Of a DNA stretch of 64,000 nt, positions 33,717 to 42,232 are shown piece after piece. The position numbers were made by a program, and so were the translations under genes. Source of the stretch: [Clostridium] aminophilum (GTDB taxonomy: Bacteria > Bacillota > Clostridia > Lachnospirales > Lachnospiraceae); assembly GCF_900101295.1 (NCBI RefSeq), contig NZ_FOIL01000005.1, positions 1 through 64,000 of the forward strand, read 5' to 3'. Within the stretch, counting starts at the first letter, position 1. Each line of letters starts with the position of its first letter. The notes beneath the pieces were generated by a model. That model was not told the origin of the DNA. It did no database searches and saw only the letters and a list, made by a program, of their open reading frames with translations.

Positions 33717-36233
33717 ATGGCAGTATCTTCAACCAGTTCAACCTCGAGCGGGATTGGCAATACTTCGCTCCGAGGCTTCGGCGGAATGGCCTCCGGTCTT
33801 GACCGGGATTCGCTGATTGAGGCGATGACACAGCGGACCAATACCAAAATTACCGAACAGCGTCAGGAGATCACAAGGACAACCTGGAAGCAGGAGGCTT
33901 ACCGTGAGATCACGGACCAGGTACTTGACCTTGAGGACAATTTCCTGACATTTACGGGAAACTCCAATATCAAGGACGCTGATCTTTACGAGAAGAGTGT
34001 TGTCACGACTGAAGGATCTTCTGACAGCACGAAATATATTTCCGCATCCGGAATTTCGGATATGACAGCCCACGTTGCCATTGCCGGAGTAAAACAGCTC
34101 GCGACATCGGCTACTCTGGTTTCGGCGACAAAAGGTGAGGCAAAACCGATTCAGACCAGAATCTCCGCAGATGCGGCGATTGCTACATCGAATCTGTCCG
34201 GAAAGTCTCTTGATCTGAAGCACAGCAGCGGCAGAGTAATCCAGATCGCTTTTCCGGTAAACTACATCGAGACTGCAGCAGATCCGGAAAACGAGGGATC
34301 TACCATGACGATCGACTACAACGCGGATCTCTCCACGCAGGAAGCAAAGGAAGAGTTCATCCGTGAGATCAATCTTGGTCTGAAGCAGAGAAAAGTAACG
34401 ACCGGAACGGACGGCGACTACATTCAGCTGAAGCTCGACGGCGATAATATCAAACTGACATCGGAGCTGGGAACCGATCTCAGCGATTATACGGTTTCCG
34501 CTTCCAGTACCGCAGCGTCGGCGCTGGGATATGCGGTTGACTTCCGGGCGGACAATTTCACCATCAGCACCAACGACGGGGATACCAATGCGTATCGTTC
34601 GACACAGTCCACCAGCATGGCGGATTTCCTGAAGAACAATTCGATGACGGTTACTTACGGAAGCACCACGGCAGAGCTGAATCTGGTCAATGACAAGGCG
34701 CTGGAGAAGGCCGGTCTGACCATGGCGGATATTACAACCGGCAATCTGGACGGAATGGACAAGGAGTCTGACGAGTACAAGGAAGCGCTTGCACAGAAGA
34801 CAGAGAATCTCCGCAAGGTGGTTCAGCAGACCATGGACAGCCAGTTCGGTTCCAGAAAGGTCAAGGTTGAGGTGAAGGACGGAGCGCTCGCGTTCAATTC
34901 CTATGACGAAACTACCGTTACTCTTCATTCCGATGATTCGACGATCCGCGACAACTTCGGTATCGATAAGAATGCTTCCAACCGTGTCAACACCAGTCTG
35001 TCTCTCTTTGCAAACAGAGAGAAACTCGGTCTCGGTGATTACGAGACGGAGGAAGAACTGAACGAGGCCCTGAAGGACCTGAACATCAACGGAACCAAGA
35101 TTGAGGGAATTACGGCCTCTACTTCCGTCAATGTTCTCTTAAAGAAGATCAACAACTCCGACGCCGGCGTGAAGGCTTCGTACCTCAGCAACAGCGGACG
35201 TTTTGTTTTGATGGCAACAGAAACCGGTTCCGGCCGTGAGATTGATCTCGGCGCGGAGAATTCCATCGCGCAGAAGATCTTTGGAACAAAGAATTCGTTC
35301 GGATACGAGGACGGTTCGTCTCAGGACGGTCAGGACGCACAGCTTACTTATATTTACGGCGGAAGCGTCAAGGAGACCATCACCAGCAGTACCAACACCT
35401 TCAATATCGACGGACTGGAGGTTAAGGTCAGCGGCACCTTCGGATATGAGAAGGATGCGGACGGCAATCTGACGGACAAACTGGACACCTCACAGCAGGT
35501 ATCCTTCTCGGCGAAAGCGGATGTGGAAGGCGTAACCGAGCGAGTTAAGAAATTTATCGAGTCCTACAACAAGATTGCGGAGAACGTTTACAAGCAGATC
35601 ACCACGAGACCGGATAAGTCCTATATGCCGTTAACCGACGAACAGAAGGCTGAGATGAAGGACAAGGAGATCGAAAACTGGGAGAACAAGGCGAAAGAGG
35701 GGCTTCTTTACGGAGAGTCCTCCGTCCGTTCCCTTTCGGATTCCCTGCAGTCGGTTATCTCGAGACTGATTTCGGGCGGCGTCAGCTACGACGATATGAA
35801 GGAAATCGGCATCACCATGTCGGATGACACTTTCGACGGCGGACAGATCAAGTTCGACGAGGATAAGTTTAAGGCGGCGATGGAAAAGAATCCGGATAAG
35901 GTTTCCAAGGTCATTGCCGGTGACGGCGACAATGTAAAGGGATTGGCAAAACTTGTCGAGGACACGCTTACCCCATATGCGACGCGGTATGCGACAAGAA
36001 ACGGCAATTCCTACGGAAGACTGGTTGAAGAGGCAGGTTCCGAGAAACTTCCGTTGACCATCCGCAACAATCAGTCCTTTACCACACTGAAGACCCAGAA
36101 TTCCCTTCTGGAAACGCTGAAGACACAGCTTTCGACAGAACAGCAGAGACTAATCAATAAGTACACGGCACTGGAGACTGCCATCAGCAAGATGAACAGT
36201 CAGTCCTCTTATCTTTCCGGTATTTTCGGATAA
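33717..36233 (+). CDS. fliD: Flagellar filament cap protein FliD
   Basis: 838 residues, larger than Bacillus FliD (about 500) but within the range of clostridial caps. The N-terminus LRGFGGMASGLDRDSLIEAMTQRTNTKI and the C-terminal helix (LKTQLSTEQQRLINKYTALETAISKMNSQSSYLSGIFG) are diagnostic; VKKFIESYNKIAENVYKQI belongs to the FliD C-terminal domain. The central 500 residues are variable and surface exposed. FliD caps the filament and folds flagellin into place. AAAGGAGG precedes the start. It heads fliD-fliS-fliT-like-NTase-like. Confidence 0.95.
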   Translation: MAVSSTSSTSSGIGNTSLRGFGGMASGLDRDSLIEAMTQRTNTKITEQRQEITRTTWKQEAYREITDQVLDLEDNFLTFTGNSNIKDADLYEKSVVTTEGSSDSTKYISASGISDMTAHVAIAGVKQLATSATLVSATKGEAKPIQTRISADAAIATSNLSGKSLDLKHSSGRVIQIAFPVNYIETAADPENEGSTMTIDYNADLSTQEAKEEFIREINLGLKQRKVTTGTDGDYIQLKLDGDNIKLTSELGTDLSDYTVSASSTAASALGYAVDFRADNFTISTNDGDTNAYRSTQSTSMADFLKNNSMTVTYGSTTAELNLVNDKALEKAGLTMADITTGNLDGMDKESDEYKEALAQKTENLRKVVQQTMDSQFGSRKVKVEVKDGALAFNSYDETTVTLHSDDSTIRDNFGIDKNASNRVNTSLSLFANREKLGLGDYETEEELNEALKDLNINGTKIEGITASTSVNVLLKKINNSDAGVKASYLSNSGRFVLMATETGSGREIDLGAENSIAQKIFGTKNSFGYEDGSSQDGQDAQLTYIYGGSVKETITSSTNTFNIDGLEVKVSGTFGYEKDADGNLTDKLDTSQQVSFSAKADVEGVTERVKKFIESYNKIAENVYKQITTRPDKSYMPLTDEQKAEMKDKEIENWENKAKEGLLYGESSVRSLSDSLQSVISRLISGGVSYDDMKEIGITMSDDTFDGGQIKFDEDKFKAAMEKNPDKVSKVIAGDGDNVKGLAKLVEDTLTPYATRYATRNGNSYGRLVEEAGSEKLPLTIRNNQSFTTLKTQNSLLETLKTQLSTEQQRLINKYTALETAISKMNSQSSYLSGIFG

Positions 36234-36298
36234 GAAAAACGGATCACCGTACAGAGGAAAGGTGCCCTTGAACAACGAAGAAAGGATCGCAACGAATC

Positions 36299-36706
36299 AT
36301 GGCTAATCCGTATCAGAAGTATAAAGATGAAAGCATTCTCTCCATGAGTCAGTCAGAGCTTCTTCTGCTCTGCTATGACGAGGCAATCACCAGTCTGAAG
36401 AAGGCGGAGATTGCGCTGGAGGATAAGGATTATGACCTTTTTGATGCAGCCATCGGTAAAGCTGGAAAGATTGTGCGCTATCTGACGATGACGCTCAATA
36501 TGGAGCAGCCTTTGTCGCATGAACTGAAGAAGCTTTACAATTATGTAAACTTTGATTTGGGAAGACTCTATGCGGGCCGCGAGAGAAGAAAAGATGAGCT
36601 TCCGGCTCTGATTCAGATTCTTTCCGATCTGCGTGACGGATTCCGCGAGGCGAGCCTTATTGCGGGGAATATGGGCACTCCGCATGAATCGAAAATTGTC
36701 GGTTAA
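36299..36706 (+). CDS. fliS: Flagellin export chaperone FliS
   Basis: 135-residue helical protein with MANPYQKYKDESILSMSQSELLLLCYDEAI, the classic FliS start, and LYNYVNFDLGRLYAGRERRKDELP later. FliS binds the flagellin C-terminus in the cytosol, prevents early polymerisation and docks on FlhA. The flagellin gene itself is elsewhere. Confidence 0.95.
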   Translation: MANPYQKYKDESILSMSQSELLLLCYDEAITSLKKAEIALEDKDYDLFDAAIGKAGKIVRYLTMTLNMEQPLSHELKKLYNYVNFDLGRLYAGRERRKDELPALIQILSDLRDGFREASLIAGNMGTPHESKIVG

Positions 36707-36731
36707 TAGATTCGTTTCGGGGAGGTTATAA

Positions 36732-37151
36732 ATGGCAGTTGTAGAAAACGATAACCTGATTGAACAGGTAGCGATCCTCCTGCAGCGAAGATATAACATT
36801 TTCACGGAAATATTGAATCTGACAAATGACCTCCTGGAGGCAGCGGGAAGAAGAGATGATGTTTCCGTCTCTCTTCTTCTGGATATGCGGCAGGAAAGTC
36901 TGGAAAAATGCGAAGAAAACTGGCAGGAACTCAGGCAGTTGGGGGAAAATCCATCCGGGGAGGCCAGGTATCTGAAAAAACTTGTTTTTCAGGATCCCGA
37001 CGGAATTGAACCGACGAACCGGATGGAACATAAAATTCTGGATCTTCGCGTCCGGCTTCTGGACAGAATCCGGGAGGTAAAAGAAAAAGACCGGATGCTG
37101 AGTCTGAACATGGCTCAGGAGAAATCGTACTATTCGGGCAGAAATCGTTGA
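36732..37151 (+). CDS. FliT/FlgN-like putative flagellar chaperone
   Basis: 139 residues predicted to be mostly amphipathic helix (EQVAILLQRRYNIFTEILNLTNDLLEA...). There is no sharp sequence signature. Position right after fliS and size suggest a FliT-type chaperone for FliD or an FlgN-type one for hook-filament junction proteins. GGGAGG precedes the ATG. The 3' end overlaps an alternative upstream start of the next gene. Function is inferred from context only. Confidence 0.55.
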   Translation: MAVVENDNLIEQVAILLQRRYNIFTEILNLTNDLLEAAGRRDDVSVSLLLDMRQESLEKCEENWQELRQLGENPSGEARYLKKLVFQDPDGIEPTNRMEHKILDLRVRLLDRIREVKEKDRMLSLNMAQEKSYYSGRNR

Positions 37152-37171
37152 CAGATGGTGAGGCACAACCC

Positions 37172-38425
37172 ATGAATCAGAACATTTTTGAAGGAAAGCT
37201 GATCGTTACGATGGTCGGAAATACCCTGAGACAGGGAGATTTTCATCCGATCACGCAGGGGCAGGACTGGGAAAGACTCTTCCGCATCGCGGATTATCAC
37301 AGAGTGGCGGGACTTATTTACCTGTTTCTTCTGGGATCCCCGATCGAGCTTCCGGATTCGTGGAGATCGAAGTTTTTTGACCGCTATCAGGATGCACTCC
37401 GGCATACCTCATCGTATGAAAATGAAGAAAGCGAGATTCTGAATCTGCTGAACCGGCGCGGCGTCAAGGCCACGATTCTTGGAAGCAGTTACATTAAGAA
37501 ACTCTACGCAATTCCGGAGACCGCCGGGATCACGGCGCTCCGTCTGCTTTTGGACGATAACAGTTACGCGGTTGCCAAAGGCTTTCTGATTGATATGGGA
37601 TACTCTCTGGAGAAATCGTTTCGGGGAGCGGGAGACCGGCTGATTTCGGAAAACGGTTTCGCGGTGGAACTGTATTACAAGATTCCGTTTTTTACAAAGA
37701 ATTATCAGAGAGCAATGACAAAGGTTCTGAATGACGCCTATGTGATCGAGGAGATGCCGAACATCAAACGGCTGATCCGGGAAGGCGTGTATGCGTTTAT
37801 GGCAGCCGAAATGGTCTGGAAATACTGCACAGATGAATTGAATTTCCGCTGCATGATGGATGTATGGCTGTTCGAACAGACATACCGAAGAGAGATGAAC
37901 CAGAGAATTGTGGCGCAGTATCTGCATCAGTTCCGGATTGAAGATGTAGTGAACCGGCTGCTGACCATTTCTTCCATGTGGTTTGGAAGAAACCGGGAGA
38001 GCGAGATGTCGGAAAGCGATCTGATCATTTATGACGCGATGGAAAAGAAGATTTTTACCAGTGGCGTGGACGGTCAGGAAAAGATCGCGGAAGCGGCTGA
38101 GATCCGGTTGGAGATTCAGCGCTACCTGAATATGGAGGAAGAAGTGGAGCGGTCCAGTGCGATCCGGCACTGGTTCCATGATATGGCAGTCGCCGTGATG
38201 GACATGATCTATTGGGTCGTGCCGCCGTATCAGGAAATGTGTCTGATTTATCCGAAACTGGAACAGATGCCTTACCTGCTTCCGGGAGCCTGGGTGCTTC
38301 GCGGTCTGCAGATGCTCTTCCCTTCCCTGAAGAAGTCAAAAAAGAAAAATGGAGAAAATCCTGCCGAAGGCAGTGTAAAACCGGAGACGAAATCCGCTCC
38401 GGAGAATACGGAAAAACCGCAGTAA
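37172..38425 (+). CDS. Nucleotidyltransferase-fold (NTP_transf_5-like) protein, catalytic residues not conserved
   Basis: 417 residues. The N-terminal half resembles the uncharacterised nucleotidyltransferase family PF14907: LFRIADYHRVAGLIYLFL early on, then KATILGSSYIKKLYAIPE and a helix with AVAKGFLIDMGY. In the family the strand after the Tyr-Pro loop normally carries an Asp-x-Asp metal site; here that strand reads ITALRLLLDDNS, so the metal-binding pair seems lost. The rest is helical, and a Lys/Pro-rich tail ends the protein. GGTGAGG precedes ATG 37172. As last gene of the fliD operon it may serve filament modification or regulation; that is unproven. Confidence 0.6.
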   Translation: MNQNIFEGKLIVTMVGNTLRQGDFHPITQGQDWERLFRIADYHRVAGLIYLFLLGSPIELPDSWRSKFFDRYQDALRHTSSYENEESEILNLLNRRGVKATILGSSYIKKLYAIPETAGITALRLLLDDNSYAVAKGFLIDMGYSLEKSFRGAGDRLISENGFAVELYYKIPFFTKNYQRAMTKVLNDAYVIEEMPNIKRLIREGVYAFMAAEMVWKYCTDELNFRCMMDVWLFEQTYRREMNQRIVAQYLHQFRIEDVVNRLLTISSMWFGRNRESEMSESDLIIYDAMEKKIFTSGVDGQEKIAEAAEIRLEIQRYLNMEEEVERSSAIRHWFHDMAVAVMDMIYWVVPPYQEMCLIYPKLEQMPYLLPGAWVLRGLQMLFPSLKKSKKKNGENPAEGSVKPETKSAPENTEKPQ

Positions 38426-38929
38426 TATTGATTGATCGAAGATCATTCCGGGCGCTCCCTGAAAAGGGAGCGCCTTTGTATTATGTCATGGCAAATTCTC
38501 CGATTTTCCGATGACATAACAGCGGGCCTCAAGGATGTGCGCGCCGCTGCAATCATATCGGACAAACCGTGACGGCCGTAAAAAAAGATTTGAGGGCGGG
38601 ATACGGTCGCGGAAGGATGATGATATCACACATAACCGGAATCTATAAATAGAATGAATTGCGGTAATATAAAACAAAAACAACAAGAAAAATCCAAAAA
38701 GAAGAGGATAAAATGATATAATGCATAATAATGTGAAAAACGTGCAAAATTATCAAACAATAATATTGACATCCAATTGTCGTGGATATATCATACACAT
38801 AAATGAGATGAATATATGGTATAGGTAAATCCTTATAACATCGATTTATGGGAATCGAAATGGTACCGATTTCATCTCGTGGGAAAAAGGGTAGTTGTAA
38901 ATCGAAAGGGTAAAAAGGAGGTAGTGTCT
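38426..38929 (+). promoter_or_regulatory. Gene-free spacer with strong promoter for the GltS-like gene
   Basis: Past the terminator the region is AT-rich and holds no gene. TTGACA (38766-38771), a 17-bp spacer and TATCAT (38789-38794) form a near-consensus sigma-A promoter. The leader from about 38801 to 38929 ends in AAAAAGGAGG, the ribosome site of the next gene. Confidence 0.7.
38451..38482 (+). terminator. Terminator of the fliD operon
   Basis: GGCGCTCCC (38451-38459) pairs perfectly with GGGAGCGCC (38466-38474), followed by TTTGTATT. This is the end of the motility region. Confidence 0.88.
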
Positions 38930-40345
38930 ATGACATCTGCTATGCTGACTGACCTGCTGAAGAGTCTCGGACTTCTTGGCGCTGCGTTGCTTTTGGGAAC
39001 ATTTCTCCGGGCAAAGATCGGAGTTTTCCAGAAAACGTTCATTCCTGCATCCGTAATCGGAGGATTTTTTCTTCTTCTGATCGGACCGCAGGCACTCAAT
39101 CTCACCGGTGTTCTCGGAGTTCCGGCTGAATGGTATAATTATTATTCCATGATTCCGGGCATCCTGATTGTTCCGGTTGTAGCCGGCGTTCCGCTGGGAC
39201 TTCGCCTCGGAAAGGGCGGTGACAGCGAACCGGGATTCATGAAGAACTGCTTTCCGCTGTACTTCATTGCGCTTGGCGTATCCATGGCACAGTTTGCAGT
39301 AGGTTATCTGGTACATACCTTTTTCCAGGGCTCCTTTGATCTGTACGATCAGTTCGGCATTGAGCTCGGTGTCGGCTATGTCGGCGGCCACGGAACGGCA
39401 GGAACACTCGGCAACACGCTGAAGGAAATGAACCTTCCGTACTGGGAGATCTCTCAGGGTGTATCCACCACAACCGCAACCTTCGGTATCGTCGGCGGTA
39501 TCCTGATCGGTATTGTCCTGATCAACTGGGCGGCGAGAACCGGTCAGACCCAGATGCTTTCCAAGCCGGCGGACATTCCGGTTGAGTTCCGTCAGGGTTA
39601 TCATTCCAACCCGGCAAAGCAGAATTCCTGTGGACGTGAGACAACACAGTCTTCTTCCATCGATGCGCTGGCATTCCACGCATCTCTGATCTTCCTTGCC
39701 TGCGGCGCGGCTTATCTCTGTGTTCAGGCGACCAAGGCAGCAAAAATTCCGGTGCTCAGCTCCATCTCCGTATGGGCTTACGGAATGATCTGTATGTTTA
39801 TTATCTGGGGTATCATCTGCAAGCTGAAATGTGATTTCCTGGTAGACGGCGCGGTGAAGAGCCACATCACCGGATCCTTTACCGAGTTTGCGGTAACCGG
39901 CGCGGTTGCATCTCTTCCGATCAAGGCTGTTGCCGCATACATTGTTCCGATCATCGTTATGTGTGTCATCGGCTATGTGGTAACCACCGGATTCCTTGTA
40001 TTCTTCTGCAAGAAGTACCTCAAGGGTTACTGGTTCGAGCAGATGGTAGGAACACTCGGAATGGCGACCGGCGTATTCATCACCGGAGTTCTTCTCCTTC
40101 GTATCTGTGATCCGGATCTGAAGAGCCCGGCACTGGCAAGCTATTCGCTGTCTTACACGGTAATGAGTGTAACGTATTTCGCACTGCTGAATATGTTCAT
40201 TACTCTTCCGACAACACACGGCGTCATGACCGCAGTGATAGTGGCATGCGGCATCACACTGGCATGCGTCATCGGAGCCATTGCATCGAGCAGGATCTGC
40301 TTTGGCAAAGTTGAGAACAAAGAAGGAACAAAGGCAGCGGTTTAA
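38930..40345 (+). CDS. Sodium:glutamate symporter (GltS/ESS family)-like carrier
   Basis: 471 residues with about eleven or twelve hydrophobic spans. Features match GltS-type carriers: TFIPASVIGGFFLLLIGPQ near the N-terminus, GVGYVGGHGTAGTLGNTL (the glycine-rich re-entrant loop, near 148-165) and a second similar region MVGTLGMATGVFITGVLLLRI near 375. GltS imports glutamate with Na+. The extended central loop (Asn/Ser-rich, about 215-240) is unusual. The start at ATG 38930 follows AAAGGAGG. A single-gene unit; the neighbouring M20 hydrolase may release acidic amino acids, though this is only suggestive. Confidence 0.82.
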   Translation: MTSAMLTDLLKSLGLLGAALLLGTFLRAKIGVFQKTFIPASVIGGFFLLLIGPQALNLTGVLGVPAEWYNYYSMIPGILIVPVVAGVPLGLRLGKGGDSEPGFMKNCFPLYFIALGVSMAQFAVGYLVHTFFQGSFDLYDQFGIELGVGYVGGHGTAGTLGNTLKEMNLPYWEISQGVSTTTATFGIVGGILIGIVLINWAARTGQTQMLSKPADIPVEFRQGYHSNPAKQNSCGRETTQSSSIDALAFHASLIFLACGAAYLCVQATKAAKIPVLSSISVWAYGMICMFIIWGIICKLKCDFLVDGAVKSHITGSFTEFAVTGAVASLPIKAVAAYIVPIIVMCVIGYVVTTGFLVFFCKKYLKGYWFEQMVGTLGMATGVFITGVLLLRICDPDLKSPALASYSLSYTVMSVTYFALLNMFITLPTTHGVMTAVIVACGITLACVIGAIASSRICFGKVENKEGTKAAV

Positions 40346-40360
40346 TGTTGAGATGAATCG

Positions 40361-40388
40361 GGAGGCACTGCAGGGATGCGGTGTCTCC
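40361..40388 (+). terminator. Hairpin after the GltS-like gene
   Basis: GGAG, CAC and GCA pair with TGC, GTG and CTCC in a 28-nt interrupted stem, followed by TGATCATTTTA. The T run is weak, so termination is probable but not certain. Confidence 0.55.
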
Positions 40389-40479
40389 TGATCATTTTAG
40401 ATTATCGGAAGAAATCGGAAAAGTCTCCTTGATTCGGGTCCGGTAAATCCGGCTTAATGAAATGTTAAAACTAATTAAT

Positions 40480-40507
40480 GTGACAGGGTGTCATTTTGCT
40501 GTATGAT
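40480..40507 (+). promoter_or_regulatory. Promoter with overlapping TGACA-ggg-TGTCA dyad
   Basis: GTGACA (40480-40485), a 16-bp spacer and TATGAT (40502-40507). The perfect inverted repeat TGACA-ggg-TGTCA (40481-40493) covers the -35 box, the place expected for a repressor or co-activator site. No regulator gene is adjacent. Confidence 0.55.
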
Positions 40508-40560
40508 ACATATATCGATGCTCAGGTCTTAGAAATGGAATTATGCAGGAGGTATCAAAC

Positions 40561-41748
40561 ATGAAGGAAAGGCTGTTAGAGGAGGCAAAGCATATCGAGC
40601 CGGAGCTGATCCGTATTCGCAGAGCGTTTCACGAGGAGCCGGAGATCAGTCGTCACGAAGTGAAAACGGCGGAAAAGATCCGGAAAGAACTGGAGGCGAT
40701 TGGTGGTTTCAAGATCCGGACCGGAGTAGCCGGGAACGGTATTCTGGCAGATCTGGACGGAGGAAAACCGGGAAAGAAGATTGCGCTTCGAGCAGATATG
40801 GACGCACTTTCGATTCAGGAGGAGACCGGTCTTCCCTTTGCTTCGAAGAACGACGGCGTGATGCATGCCTGCGGCCATGACAATCACATGACCTGCCTTC
40901 TCGGTGCAGCGATGATCCTGAAAAAATACCAGTCAGAACTGCCGGGAAGTGTACGGCTGATCTTCCAGCCGGCGGAGGAGCTTTCCCCGACCGGCGGTTC
41001 CCGTGCCATGATTTCCGAAGGTGCGCTGGAAGATGTGGATGCGGTCTTCGGTCTCCATGTATTTCCGGACTGTACGGCAGGAAAGATCGCCGTCAAGGTG
41101 GGACCGCAGATGGCAGCCAGCGATCATTTTTCTATTCAGATCACCGGGGCAAGTTCACATGGGGCAATGCCGCATCAGGGCAAAGATGCGCTCCTGGCAG
41201 GCGCCCAGTTTGTGACCGCGGTACAGAACATCGTCAGCCGCAACACCGATCCGCTGGAGCCGTGTGTTGTCACCATCGGCATTATGAAGGCCGGAACCCG
41301 CTACAACATCGTTCCGGGAGAGTGCTATCTGGAGGGAACGGTTCGCACTTATTCGCCGGAAGTCCGGGCGACGGCAAAGAGGCGTCTTCGGGAAGTGCTG
41401 GACGGAATCTGCCTCGCCATGGGCTGCAGGGGAGAACTCAATTATGAGGATGGATACTGCGCACTGCGCAATGACCCGGTGAAGACGGAGTATATGCACG
41501 GCGTGATCCGGGATCTGTTCGGCGCGGAGAATGATCTGACACCGGAGAAACCGGCGATGACTGCGGAAGATTTTGCGTTCTATCTGGAAGAGAAGCCGGG
41601 GGCATTTGCATGGCTCGGAACCCAGGCGGAGGACGATCCGGAAGTATGGCCGCTGCACAGCAGCCGATATAAGGCCAATGAAGCTGTTCTCTGGAGAGGA
41701 GCCGCATTCCTTGCGGGACTTGTGATGGAGAGCGGTTCCATGAAATGA
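40561..41748 (+). CDS. M20 family amidohydrolase (aminoacylase/carboxypeptidase type)
   Basis: 395 residues, cytosolic. Metal site residues of the M20D subfamily are visible: RADMDALSIQE, HACGHDNHMT (around residue 100), QPAEE with the catalytic Glu, LHVFPD, and the C-terminal TAEDFAFY and LHSSRY. Such enzymes hydrolyse N-acyl or aminoacyl amide bonds (hippurate, N-acyl amino acids, p-aminobenzoyl-glutamate or indole-acyl conjugates). CAGGAGG precedes ATG 40561. Next to it lies a peptide-type ABC importer, so the pair may import and split an acylated amino acid or small peptide. Confidence 0.92.
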   Translation: MKERLLEEAKHIEPELIRIRRAFHEEPEISRHEVKTAEKIRKELEAIGGFKIRTGVAGNGILADLDGGKPGKKIALRADMDALSIQEETGLPFASKNDGVMHACGHDNHMTCLLGAAMILKKYQSELPGSVRLIFQPAEELSPTGGSRAMISEGALEDVDAVFGLHVFPDCTAGKIAVKVGPQMAASDHFSIQITGASSHGAMPHQGKDALLAGAQFVTAVQNIVSRNTDPLEPCVVTIGIMKAGTRYNIVPGECYLEGTVRTYSPEVRATAKRRLREVLDGICLAMGCRGELNYEDGYCALRNDPVKTEYMHGVIRDLFGAENDLTPEKPAMTAEDFAFYLEEKPGAFAWLGTQAEDDPEVWPLHSSRYKANEAVLWRGAAFLAGLVMESGSMK

Positions 41749-42149
41749 CGCCGTCACGGTTTGATGACAGGCAATGCATGAAGTTCCTGTAAGTCTCTTC
41801 TGCAAGGTGAGGGGCGGAACCGAAGTCCTTTTGCAGATGTTAACCGAAACATTCATACCAAAAAGAAAAGAATCGGACACACCCCGAGCCCGGCGGCAGT
41901 TTTCCAAAGAAATGCAGTCGGAATCGGGGTGTTTTAGTTTCATAGGTAATTTCTCCGAAATTCCCTATGAAACTAAAACGGACTGCATCGGGATCGCATG
42001 TCATGCCGAAAAGACGGACTGCATCGGGAATGGAAGAAACGCGGGAAATCCGGGGATGTCCGGCGGGGGGGATGAATGTGCAGCAGAGAATGAAAAAATG
42101 GAAGAGAAATGAATGAAATTGATGAATTGATGCGGAATCTGTCTTTTGC
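41749..42149. repeat. Repeat-rich intergenic region with 47-nt palindrome
   Basis: The 47-nt palindrome at 41932-41978 has 22-nt arms with a single mismatch (starting TTTTAGTTTCATAGG, loop TCC); its core recurs at 47891-47925. ATGCAGTC/GACTGCAT flank it as an outer inverted repeat. ACGGACTGCATCGGGA occurs twice 36 bp apart (41978-41993, 42014-42029). GAGGGG and GGAACCGAAGTCC at 41809-41828 resemble 2351-2374. No credible gene. Confidence 0.8.
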
Positions 42150-42177
42150 TTGATTTTTTTTTGTGATTTGTTACAAT
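42150..42177 (+). promoter_or_regulatory. Promoter of the peptide-type ABC operon
   Basis: TTGATT (42150-42155), a 16-bp T-rich spacer and TACAAT (42172-42177), 56 bp before the lipoprotein start. Confidence 0.55.
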
Positions 42178-42232
42178 GCAAATTGACAATTTCATAATGA
42201 GAGACTATTACGAAACGAGAGGTAATTCAACC

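Noticed and set aside
38212-38514. 100-codon frame overlapping the NTase-like gene end
   Set aside because: Shadow of the real gene that continues through a strong terminator.
41774-42112. 112-codon frame in the repeat-rich gap
   Set aside because: It reads through the palindrome and tandem repeat; no start signal or family resemblance.
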